A DNA stretch of 64,000 nt, from assembly GCA_022315425.1 (NCBI GenBank), contig JAIUPT010000050.1:744001-808000 (forward strand), read 5' to 3'. Below, piece after piece: positions 32,323 through 42,803 of this stretch (the stretch's first letter is position 1; the number at the start of each line of letters is the position of its first letter). The notes below the pieces were generated by a model that made no database searches, was not told the DNA's origin, and worked only from the letters and a program-made list of their open reading frames with translations. The translations under genes and the position numbers were made by a program. Source of the stretch: Pseudevernia furfuracea (lineage: Eukaryota; Ascomycota; Lecanoromycetes; Lecanorales; Parmeliaceae).

Positions 32323-34077
32323 CTTGGGCTGCGCGGTGGAATTTAAAAGGAAAGTGTGAACTTGCGAAGACGCGTCAAACAATGATTATATGATACTAGA
32401 GCTCTGGAATGATAAACATCGCGTGGAATGGCGCCAACCTCATTCCTCGGAACACAGCACGGGGAATCTAGACATATGACCCGAGGCTTCCGACACAGCA
32501 GCCAGGAGCATGATGCCCTCATCATGGTACTAAACCTTGATTATTGATCAACTTAGAAGGGCCTTGGGTGATAGACGTCTCACGTCAATTGTTGTCATAT
32601 ACAACAGGGTCTAGTCGTGCCAGAAAAAAAGCGAGGGTATCTTAGACAATTTCCCTGCGTTGCCGTCGAAAAGTCATTGTAGGGGAGAAGATGCTCTGCA
32701 AACGGCTACTTGGCAACTGCCGCTTTTAGGGTGACATCGGATGATTACAAGATTCTTTCTCCGCATCAACGCAGTGACTCAGACAACCCTCTGACCTCTC
32801 AAGACGAAGCGTACATGTGAACGAGGGAAAAAGAGACAGAGGGTGGTATCTGGAGAGTTTGAACTTCTCTTGAGAGCTCTTATGTAACGTTACGTTAGAT
32901 TTGTGAAAACGGCCTCTTCGTTTCAACCAAATGTGGTTATTCAACCGCGAAAATCCCCCAGTGACCTCGCCGTGGCATTTCCGGTAACCAAAAGGCTGTT
33001 GAGTGGAATCCAGGACGAGCATTTCTGACATACATCCAGGCACATATTCGTCGGAGTTGCGCGTCTCAGGCAGCACGATGACTTAGAGTCGACTTTGACC
33101 GCGACGCCATAAGTCTCTGAAGTGTCTAATGCTTACGAGGTAGGTGAGAAGAGGCCACTTGTGCTATGCGAGACAATCTGAACCTGTCTCACCTTCTTGT
33201 GCATGTTGGCTGGTGCAGGAAAGAATGGATGAGAATTGCGAGGGCGTGAGAAGAGGATTCGCGTACTCGTATTGGCAAGCGCGAGCTGGTAAGGCTGATG
33301 ACCAGACTTTCCGATTGGCTGAGTCATCTTACCTACATATTATCAAGTGGCGATTTGGAACGACGATCCAAAGTGTAATAATTATAGCAGCAATTGACTC
33401 TATGTTGACATGATGCGTGATTAACAGGAATTAGTCCTCCATTGCTTCCTAGGCTCTGCCTCGCATCGCCCTCTCCTTCAAGTCCTAACGTCCCAGGCGC
33501 TAGTATTGCTGCCTGCAGCTGTCGCCTTGCGGCTTCGACGGTGTAAATGGTATCTAGGCGAGAAATGACTCAATTGATAACAGTAAACGCTCATGTGACC
33601 GCTGACGCCCAATGAAAATGCCCCCTTTTGTACCTCTGGTCATGCCTGCATTGACCGGTCGTTTCCTTCACCCAATGCATAGCCTCATGGTCACAATAGT
33701 CCCCTCAATGGTTCCAGACCAAGTAATTCCTCCCCAGTCGTTTCCCTGGCATGATCATATGACGCAGTCGATGATGATGCCGCCGCTCGATGTTGAGATG
33801 AGAGTAAGAATCGTTTTGTCGTAGAAGGCCGCAAAGCACAGCTGTGCGGTCTTCCCGGTCGTGAATCTGTAGGAAAAGTGAAGTGCAAAGGAACTCATTC
33901 GAATGGAGTCGTCAATGTGAATCGATAGCCTGACAGTCCTAAGGCAGGGGGCTCATGCCCCCAAGAACGCTTGTCGATACCCTCTGCCATCTTCTCTCCT
34001 CGTTGCCCGTCTGATTGGCAATTCCGAATTGCGTGGTCCTCCAGAACTTCCATGCCGTCCAGAATGTTGAGCTTTCA
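32323..34077. other. Gene-poor region
   Basis: Short frames on both strands only (for example 32726-33076 minus and 33612-33824 plus). None has a recognisable motif, signal peptide or splice structure. Confidence 0.45.
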
Positions 34078-34332
34078 TCACCGACGAAAACTTCCGTCGG
34101 CGTTGCGTCCGCCGGTGCTACCGCTAGCATAGCCAGAGTCAGGGTAGTTGTATTGTTGAGAGTATCCGGAGCGGGAGCGGTTGACCGTGTGTCTCGAGCA
34201 CGTGTAACCGACTAAGACCTCCTGTGTCTTGATGCTGTGGCCACGACGGCCATAGGCAGGGCAGGCATCAACAGCATGACTGTAGTAGATGCAACGACAG
34301 ACTGCGTAGCGTTCGACTATCTTGATACACAT
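34078..34332 (-). CDS. Small Cys-containing conserved fungal protein
   Basis: 84 aa, one exon. The N-terminal half MCIKIVERYAVCRCIYYSHAVD...GHSIKTQEVLVGYTC has five cysteines and resembles a family of short filamentous-fungal hypothetical proteins starting 'MCIK.VERY.VC.C.Y..H..D'. The C-terminal half is Ser/Gly/Tyr/Asn-rich and disordered (YSQQYNYPDSGYASGS). No signal peptide, so it is probably intracellular. A TATATAA element lies near 34552, about 220 bp upstream. Function unknown; I recognise the pattern, not a role. Confidence 0.65.
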   Translation of the reverse strand: MCIKIVERYAVCRCIYYSHAVDACPAYGRRGHSIKTQEVLVGYTCSRHTVNRSRSGYSQQYNYPDSGYASGSTGGRNADGSFRR

Positions 34333-35603
34333 GTTGGCAGTGGCAACGGCAGTGACTCGCTCGGTAAGAGCTGACTGAAGAAATAATTGATAATTGTAGT
34401 GGCGTTCGATGTCTTCTTATAGTATGAATGGTTAAGGCAAAATGAGAAATAGAGACAGATATTAGGAACTCAATGGGAATGAAGTCTGAAGCCTGCGATG
34501 ACACACACAGCATGACACAGAGGAGGGCACGTGCAACATGGGACAGTCGGATCTATATAAAGTCCTTGCTATGTAGAGGACTCAGAGCTGCACCTTAGAA
34601 ATTGGGCACATTAGGCGTCGAAAATACTAGGCATCCTTTGCAAAATCCATCGCAGTCCCCGAGAGGAGGACAGGCACAGTCCGAATATCAATGCTTAGAT
34701 ACGAAATCTAGAAGTGACATACGAAGTCAAACACGTACAGCCCCGAGGCTCTAATGGGAGATGTAGTATAGAGTTGTTAGCATGATTCCAACATCCTGTG
34801 GAGCCAACCATTTCAGCTCGCCTAGGTCCAGGAAATCTCCTGGCCATTGATAAAGCAAAGCCGTGGTTTCAGGCCCATCCAATCAGACTAATTGCGCAAT
34901 TGTCTTACCCCAATTCATTGTTTGGAGCCGGAAGGATGCAGATACACGACGATCCTTCGCGTCTGAGCCGTACCTCCGTGCCTCTACTGCGATGTCGTGG
35001 GGTTCCCGAAGTCTGACAATGGGAAACTTCGCGACCAGTACTACCTTAGGGGACGATTTAGTATTAGAATAGCAACATCGTAGCCTGGAGGAGTGGTAGT
35101 GGTCGTTAGACGAGGCTACATTGAGAATTTGAAGCTGCACCGCCATGCACTAGTACTCCCAGAGTAAAGCGTGTCAGATTACTCATCATTCCTGACGATT
35201 GTTTGATCCCTCGAGAGAGGAGGGACCATATGATCCTCAGGCAATATTGTTGATGATGTCAGGATGACATGGCTTGGTTTTCATGGATATCGTTCACACT
35301 TAACGAAATCGGCATGCGGATTCATAATCCTTCTGCTGCTTCTTCCTTTGCCATCCGGGCGCTGCATGCATCGCCGGAGGGCACGGAAAAGACACGTCTC
35401 AGAGTCCGGCCGACTGAATCTTCTTGCGGAGCAGCAGTTGTAGTCTGTTGCAAGGTTTTTCAGAATGTTTGAAATGTACTGACATCGAAAGTGTTGCTGT
35501 TGTTGTTGATTAGGACTGTGAGCGGCATCTGCAAGCGTGGTCAGCCTTATCGACAAGGATCTGCCTTGCCCTTGCGCAGCATCGCCCTTAGGAGCTTAGG
35601 TAG
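34333..35603. other. Gene-poor region
   Basis: Upstream of the small Cys protein. A clear TATATAAAG-type element is at 34552-34562, readable on either strand. The frames at 34798-35146 overlap antisense to one another and have no family features. Confidence 0.4.
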
Positions 35604-35785
35604 CTCTTTCAGCCGCTGGAACTATTGCACCAACCAGAACCATGAATTGCTCAGTTGACGGCAGGCAGCAACCGCGCGAAATTGTTTAGACTTGCTCTTT
35701 CAGCCGCTGGAACTATTGCACCAACCAGAACCATGAATTGCTCAGTTGACGGCAGGCAGCAACCGCGCGAAATTTTTTAGACTTG
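35604..35785. repeat. Near-perfect 91-bp tandem duplication
   Basis: 35604-35694 and 35695-35785 are identical except for one base (AATTGTTTAG against AATTTTTTAG). The unit begins CTCTTTCAGCCGCTGGAACT and ends TTTAGACTTG. It lies in non-coding DNA. Such high identity points to a recent event. Confidence 0.95.
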
Positions 35786-36393
35786 CGCTTGATGGATCAA
35801 CCAATGGTCAGCTGACATGAGTGATGAGGGAAAACGATAAACGCCGCTTAGTCTCGTAGGATTCACCGGTCTGACTATGGCATACGTAGCCTTTTTCTGG
35901 GTCGACAGTGAGATGTATCGGCGCCGCCGACAGATCTCCGTCTGTCTAAACACCATTGTGCTGTCGAGAACCTGTGGTTCGACGAAGGCTCTTGAAAAAT
36001 ACTCGTGTATAAGACTTGGCTGAAAATGCAATGACTTTTTTCTCGGCTACGCCGTAATTTGGCAGCCTGGTCGGCGGAAACCCTCCATAGACAGAGAACA
36101 ACGTCTTGCGAAATGGGGCTCTGGGTATATGCATCGCGGGCTTTGAAGATGATCACAAGTGTCAGCCTGACCGAAAGCAGAGGAAGTGTTGGAGATGCTG
36201 TAGAACACTGGAGAACGATTCACATGCGTCATGAAGTCGACAGAGGATTCGAGGTTGAATGGCCCAGTATAGACACTATGAGATCTTTCGGCCACTGTCT
36301 GATTTCCGTAAGTAAAGGATAAAATGAATGTGACTGAATGTTCTTGTAAGTATGTTTCCTCGTCTGAACTTACTACTAGGCTCCATATTCGAG
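35786..36393. other. Gene-poor region with unassigned open frames
   Basis: A minus-strand frame (36047-36460, 137 codons) and a plus-strand frame (36059-36322) overlap. Neither has known motifs, and I cannot decide between them. Confidence 0.3.
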
Positions 36394-36546
36394 ATGTGCC
36401 GTTGTCATCCCATCCGCTACAAATGCAATCATGACACTCTCCTAGAGGATGGCTTATCAATATGCAGAAGTTGCAACCTGAACAGGCACGGCGTCAATGA
36501 AGTCGATGTCCCATGCGACGACTTTTGTGCAGACTTGGGAAGATAA
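36394..36546 (+). CDS. Possible 50-aa Cys-rich small protein
   Basis: ATG at 36394 opens MCRCHPIRYKCNHDTLL and continues with ICRSCN and VPCDDFC. Eight cysteines in 50 residues, with no signal peptide. The spacing recalls short fungal 'MC...C' zinc-ribbon-like hypothetical proteins, but the frame is too short to be sure. Stop TAA. Confidence 0.35.
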   Translation: MCRCHPIRYKCNHDTLLEDGLSICRSCNLNRHGVNEVDVPCDDFCADLGR

Positions 36547-37247
36547 TTTTGAGTACCTCTGTCTGCGTTGGCAAGAGGTATGTCCTTAGATGCAGTAAGT
36601 GCGGAGTTGGTAGGGGAGAAGCAGAAGTATTACTATGAATGGCTGGAGGGTGTGAAGAGAGCGAAGAAGAAAGGGGAAGCCTGTGGGTTGTTGACTGAGA
36701 GCTTTCGGGCGTGGTGGTGATCGCAGCCAGACAAAACAAGAGCGTGAGAACAGGAGAAGAGAGAGGTACAGCTGTCTTTAATGCAGATTCGGGATTACTC
36801 ATGTCCATGTTCGAAAAGACGAGTACATTCGAGTTGAGGTTCAATGAAGCTTAAACCTGTTGCTCGTTCCTCCCTTCAAATATTACATTCCTTGGGGCCA
36901 TTTCCTAAATTAAACATCAGCAACTACCCGACCATCCCACGGCTGAGGATAGTGGGCGGATACTACCCTGGAAAGTCAGTCTGTTGCATCATGCGGCGAT
37001 GGAAAGCCAGAAAACTGACGACGACTCAGAACCACGTATCTGCGTCTTTGTCAAAGGACGTGCATTTCCTTTTTGAAATTGCACAGTTTGAGGGACCTAG
37101 TCTCATGTTATTGACGCAAGTTTGCATTAGTCCAGTTGAAGCAGACTGTTTCAACACGAGAAAAACAGCCTTTAGATACTTCGATATCAAGATCATCAGA
37201 CGCGCTGATATCAGGTATTTCATAACGATATACATCTTGTAGAATAA
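36547..37247. other. Intergenic, nothing recognised
   Basis: 3' flank of the Msd1/TINC-like gene plus unassigned sequence. The frame 36844-37242 (+) is antisense-free but has no motifs. Confidence 0.4.
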
Positions 37248-38994
37248 TCAAGAGACACCCAGTACCAAATTTTCCAGCTCTGTTGGACTCAAAGTACTTC
37301 TCCTTCTGCTGCCCTTTAGTTTCTTTGTGACGGTACTTTTCGAAATGCTCTTTCCCCTCTTTGTCTCATCGGCTTCCGCTTCTGCGCATTCTAATTTCTG
37401 TTGAATTGTGCGAGCGGGCGATAGAGCGGTTGGCTGTGTCTATTTTATGGGAAATGTTAGAAGCAATGATCTTAGCTTGGGAAGGGAAACTCACCTGAAG
37501 GGGAATTTTTGGCTTGGGCTTCGAAGGACTCGCAGCTTTGTATGTCGAGAAGTCCAGCAACGAGGCATCTTCGTCTCTTGCGAAAGATGTGAGGGTTTCT
37601 TCCGATATCATTTGGAAGGAGACCTTTCGTGGTGAGATACCTGGCCTGGCGTTCGCATCTATGTCGCCCAGGACTCTGCCTTTTACACGTACATCGAGGT
37701 CTACTTCACTTGGTAAATTGGCCTCCAATTCGTCGATAGACTGCTCCTCGGGATCTTCGTGGAGGTCTTCGAGGATTCCGGAGTCGTTTAGTTCTGCGGC
37801 TTCCTCATCTTGTTTCAGAAATGGCTTTTCTTGAGCTTCCTGAACCGTTGGTATTCCAGAGTCAAGGTTCAAACCTATCCTCAAATCATCCAGGTTTATC
37901 GTATCACCAGTATCGACCATCCTCTTCTTCCAACCATCCATCAGAGCCACCGCCTCTTTCCATCGTGCAGCCATTTTCTCCCACCCTTCTCTAAGCCTCT
38001 GTATCTCGTCTTCCCTGATCTCTACTTCTTCTAATGGAACGAAAGAGGGATTTGTGAGCAGTCCTCGCAGGTGCTCCAGCACTTCGTCCGTACTCGTCGC
38101 CAGAGCCTCGTATGATGGAGGCCCACCCATGATGGTATTCGCAGCATCCATGTCTTCTAAGCTTCCGTCCATCTCAGATCCTTGTCCTGATTCTGACAGA
38201 CCCTGGAGGCTTCTCAAAGTCGCTAATGTACCTCTTACTAGGCCAATCAGAGCCTCGTTCTCATCGCTGAGTCCTTGACTCAATTGCGTCAGGAAGCCCG
38301 TGGTCTCTTGATTCAAGGAGTATGCTGGGCTTTCGATATCCGCCTCTGTCTCGCCGTTCCGTCTTCCTTGCGGTCCTTTGCTCATACCCGGCGCGACAAC
38401 TACCACGCCCACTTGCCCACCATTCCCATCTCTTCCCCTACGCCCTTCTAAATGACGCTTGAGCCTCTGAATCTCTCCGTCTCGACGGCGAACGTCTGTT
38501 GCACACTGTGCCCGGATCTGGGCAACAGTCCCTTTGAGCCGCACCATTTCCTCCCTGAGCGCCTTATTCCTCGTCTCAGCGCTCCGCAGCGTTGCGCGTG
38601 CGGAACGCTCTTGGGCGCCAGTCAAAGCCAATTGCCTATCTAGATCTGCATTGCGATATTCCAGGCGTGTGATATTCTGTGTCTGCTGGGTTGAGGAGGT
38701 GCGAAGCGTTTGCAGGTTTTGAGAGAGGCTCGCCAGCGTGTCGGATTCACGCTGCAGTAGGTAATAAGTACATATGTTGCATCAAAATCCAGGTTTCAGG
38801 AAAGATAGACATACATCTCGCCTCAGTATCAAGTCATGTACTAGGTTCATCAGCTGTCCCATTGTCGCATCCAGCCCGCCCTCAGCATTTCCGGGAGTCG
38901 CAAAGTCAATGGGTGCTCCATTTCTGAGAAGACCACGTGATAGTAGAAGATTATTGATATAACCAGATGCCGCTCTGCGATTCTGAGCATCCAT
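37248..38994 (-). CDS. ADIP-family coiled-coil protein (SSX2IP/Msd1/TINC-like)
   Basis: Predicted spindle-pole/microtubule-organising-centre protein; the family includes fission yeast Msd1, human SSX2IP and Aspergillus TINC, which anchor microtubule minus ends or bind NIMA. Exons 38994-38815, 38751-37495 and 37439-37248 give 542 aa. The conserved N-terminus has SGYINNLLLSRGLL, G.PIDFATP and LVHDLILRRD. A long coiled coil follows, then the block LNQETTGFLTQLSQGLSDENEALIGLVR. Reading through the last GTGAGT gives a spurious end (…RRSGSR) at 37366. Removing the 55-bp intron (CTAAC branch, TAG) gives a family-like C-terminus RRRSTLSPTELENLVLG. The gene is divergent from NUP85. Confidence 0.85.
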
Positions 38995-39336
38995 TATGCA
39001 ATACAATGTCTTTATCAACCAAAAATGAACTGCAAAATGCCCAGATGGAAAAAGGTAAATAAACAGCCCCACGGGTATACCTCGGTAAATTTTTGCGGGG
39101 CTAGGGATTTTTTGGCGCGTTCCCCGGCAACTTCAGCTTTTGATTGCTTAAGAAGCAGCACATTCTAACATTACCGAACGACTCTCGTTTTGCTTTATAC
39201 GTGGTCATCAAGAGCTCATATTTTCAGTTACCGCATGTTAGACACTTTGTGAACCATGTCCTAGTCGAGGAAGAGTGAGCCTTCAAATACCCTCCATCAC
39301 TCCCTTAACACCACCTGGAACCTCATCGCGGTCATT
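38995..39336. promoter_or_regulatory. Shared divergent promoter of the Msd1/TINC-like and NUP85 genes
   Basis: 342 bp separate the two start codons. There is no TATA box. No conserved element could be assigned by eye. Confidence 0.5.
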
Positions 39337-42300
39337 ATGTCTGGGTGGACAGTGCCACTTTCGTCAAGCCCGTTGGCACCATCTACACCGGGATCAGACA
39401 AACGACATACCAGCTTCTCGAACGGCTACGCCTCAAATCCTTCCACGACACCCGCTGGTCGTCCCCCATCTTCAGTTGGCTCTTTTACACCTGCGGATCC
39501 TCCCCCTTCCTCAATCTTTGGTAGCTCTCAGCTAGGCTCTGGAAAAACACTGTTCAAGAAGAAGCCCTCCCCTGCCGCGAATACAGGCTCGCGAAGAAGC
39601 GTGAACAGTGCGCCGTTCAACTCTATCGATCAAGGCAAATTGGCTCGGTACCTGGACAAAAGCGGGCGGTTTGATCTCGGAAGCAGCAACGGTCTATCGT
39701 CAAGGAATACTTTTGGTGTGCCAAGCAGCAGCCCCCTGTCGAGGCTCGCAGATGGTAATGACCAAGACGAGGAATATGAGACTGAGTCGTTCGACGAAGA
39801 TGAAGATGCCGAAGGCTCAGAAGTAGAAGATGGAATGGGTGACGACGATCGACTTCCCGAACCTGCCTCAATCACCAAACCCTTGCCAAACGTGTCATTC
39901 CCTAATGGAGATTCGCTGGACCTTGGCTCTTCCATATTGGACGGGACTCCCCGAGGAATGAAAAGGTCCCGTGGCGGTGCTATGATACCTTATGCGCCAC
40001 CTCGTAGCGCAAAGAAGCATAAAAAGCCAACGCAGGACTCAGCCGTGCCAAGCATTGCGAAAAATCTGACCACGAGAATGGGCATCGCGAAACTCACTGA
40101 GGCAGATGACTTTATCACTAAAACGGAAGAAATTCTTCAAGAGGAACTTTATGGGATGGAGACTTCAGACAACACGCCCGAACAAGCCCTAAATGCAGCA
40201 CTTCCTAACGCCTCCGAAACATTGAGCCAATTCTGGCGGTCATGGCGTGATCACGACATAGCAAAAGCTCCTCCCATGCAAGATGTCACTATAGGCATCG
40301 GGCCGGCCGAGAGTGAGCCTGCACTACACAAGTCTATCTTTCTCGCTGCTCTATTTTTACAGCTCCGACACCCACCCAATGCCAAAGGAAAGCAAGCCTT
40401 GGCCGTAACTCGTCTCAAGCGATCTTCCACTCTCTCAAACTCTTTTCAAGATTCGCCAACTCCAGCAAATCCTACTGCCTTTCCGAAAGTACTTATCGAT
40501 TGGATGGAAAAGGAGCATAATGCATATCAATCAACCATCAACGAAATTCAGTCGTTGCATCCAAACCCTACCGCTCATTCCAATTACTGGGACATCATTC
40601 ATGTCTGTACAATGCGCGGGAAGCTTGGTGAAACTGTGCGGATACTAAGGAGGTCGGACTTTCACCATGCTCGGACAGCCAGGGAAGACGGTCAGGGTGA
40701 CGAAGGCTACAATGGCATGCAGGTCAAAAACATCGAGCGAGTTGTCAATAGAGCCATTCAAGTCCTGGAGCTGTGCCCAGCCCTGCAAGATGATGATTGG
40801 AATGTCACTGGGAACGAATGGATCATTTTTCGAAAGCGCGTTCAACAAGCAATGGAGGACCTTGCCACATTCGCCGAGGCTCGGGACCGAGATTTGGATT
40901 CTTCACAGTCTACCTTCGAACCATCAAATTTTGGACTCCTGAGTACGACGATGAGTCTCACCCAATCAACGCGGAGAGCTGAAAGTAGAGTGCCGTGGAC
41001 TGTCTACCAGAAATTGAAGGTCATGTACGGGATCTTGCTCGGTGAAGCCACGGAGATCCTTTCCTCTGCTCAAGACTGGGTGGAGGCAACCATGGGTTTG
41101 ACAATTTGGTGGAACGGTGATGACGACGAAGATATAGCTGTTAGTAGCCTAGCCCAGACTCGACGTTCACTCAGATCGTCTCAATCACGAGGGCCTCGCC
41201 TTGTAGACGTCAACGCCGATCCTGCATACCTGCGGCGATTAGCTTACGCCTTTGCATGGTCGACTGATGATACGGATGACGACTTGTTCCAGATCAACTC
41301 AATGAACCCTGTTGAAATTGGCTTAGCATCGATCTTCGAAGGTAACGTCGCAGGTGTGATAGGTCTGCTACGAGGGTGGTCCCTCGCTGTCGTTTCTGCA
41401 GTCGCAGAGATCGCAAGCGCAGGTGGCTGGTTTGAGACTTCAGTAGGGAACAACTTGATGGATTTAGACCTCGATGAGAACGACCATTCATTGCTGAATG
41501 GGCACGGTACAAAAGAGCCGCCGATGACTAGGGACACAATTTTGATGGAATACGCAAATGCTCTGTCTAAGAACGCGGAGATTCAGAGAAGTCATGGAAA
41601 GGTCGCATACGAGGGTTGGGAGCTCTCCATAACATTACTTTCTCGCTTAGACGACGACAGCGTGGCCCAAAAAAGAGTTGGCGAGCTGCTAAATCGACTG
41701 GATCTTGATTCCGATTCGCGAATAAACAAGATCTTAGAGATTTGCCAAGACTTCAACATGGTCAAGGAAGCCCGAAGTATCACAGAGGTAAGCTCTCACA
41801 CTTCCCAACGAAGACAGTTTTTAATCATGGACAGAGGTACGCTGATACCATCGCCGAGAGTTCGGAGAACTATGGCACAGCTCTAATTTACTACGCACGG
41901 GCTCATCGCCACAAAAAGGTCAAGGATGTCCTGGACTTGCTGATATCTCTGTCCTTGGTCCAGTCCATTTCTTTCCCTCCACTATCAGCGCTCGACCAAA
42001 ACCTCCACGCACTATTATTTACACCGGAGCAAAGTGTTGGGCAGCTCGCCCTGATGGATCCAAAGGCCGCCGAGATGCTGCATACTTACCTCACAGGCTA
42101 TGCGACTCTGCGCAAGTTTTATGATCTGCGAGATGAGGAGTACAATCTAGCCGACGGCGAGAAGCCGGCGGCGAAACCCAACGCACGGAAGACTGCAGCT
42201 GCAACGGCACTGCTAGCTGTGATCAACAGTGCTGCAGATAACATCCAGGGCGGTCTATTTGATGAGAATCGGGGCTCAGTAGTGCAAGTGGACGGCCTGC

Positions 42301-42803
42301 TATCACTGCTGGGCGAAGCCTTGGTCTTTGTCGATCGTATGTATTACAGAGCTGTGAAAAGTCTACAAGCCTGTCGCTGACTTGTTCTCACAGAGGCCAA
42401 AAACGTGCTCTCTCTTTCCCAGTGCTTTGCCCTTCTGAAGGCAATCGAAGACCTCCAGACTGTCACTTCCCGCGTCTACGCGCAATGCGAAGAATGCTTC
42501 CGCTCTACTCTTGACGCATACCAAGGACGTCGTGCACCGGCGTCATCACGGGAACTCCTCAAGAAGACCATGAGCAGTATGAGCAGCAGCTTCTCTTTGG
42601 TGGGAAGTTCGATGCTAGATTCTGAATCGAGCAATGGTATTGGCAGAAGTAGAGCGCTCGTCAAGCCCCAGGAGGACAAGAAGAGAGGGTGGGATTGGAG
42701 GAAGGGTTTGGCCGAGGATGCAAAGGGCGAGGACGTGCTGAGGATGCTACGTTTGGGCCTGGCTAAAGATATTGCCAAGCATTGGATCCGCGAGGGAAGT
42801 TGA
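39337..42803 (+). CDS. NUP85: Nucleoporin Nup85
   Basis: Scaffold nucleoporin of the Y complex (Nup84/Nup107 complex). Exons 39337-41787, 41835-42336 and 42394-42803 give 1120 aa. The ATG at 39337 opens MSGWTVPLSSSPLAPSTPGSD; an upstream in-frame-looking frame starts with GTG and is rejected. Residues 1-240 are disordered, Ser/Pro-rich then acidic (EEYETESFDEDEDAE), followed by a basic KRSRGG...KKHKK. The alpha-helical domain spans ~270 to the end, with SNYWDIIHVCTMRGKLGETVRIL, NGDDDEDIAV, and near the C-terminus RYADTIAESSENYGTALIYYARA and LDLLISLSL. The end has KDIAKHW. The family is assigned from this helical pattern and conserved blocks. Confidence 0.8.

Noticed and set aside
39275..39336. 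Earlier NUP85 start in a GTG-initiated frame
   Set aside because: It is not an ATG, and it lies in a different frame from the main ORF.
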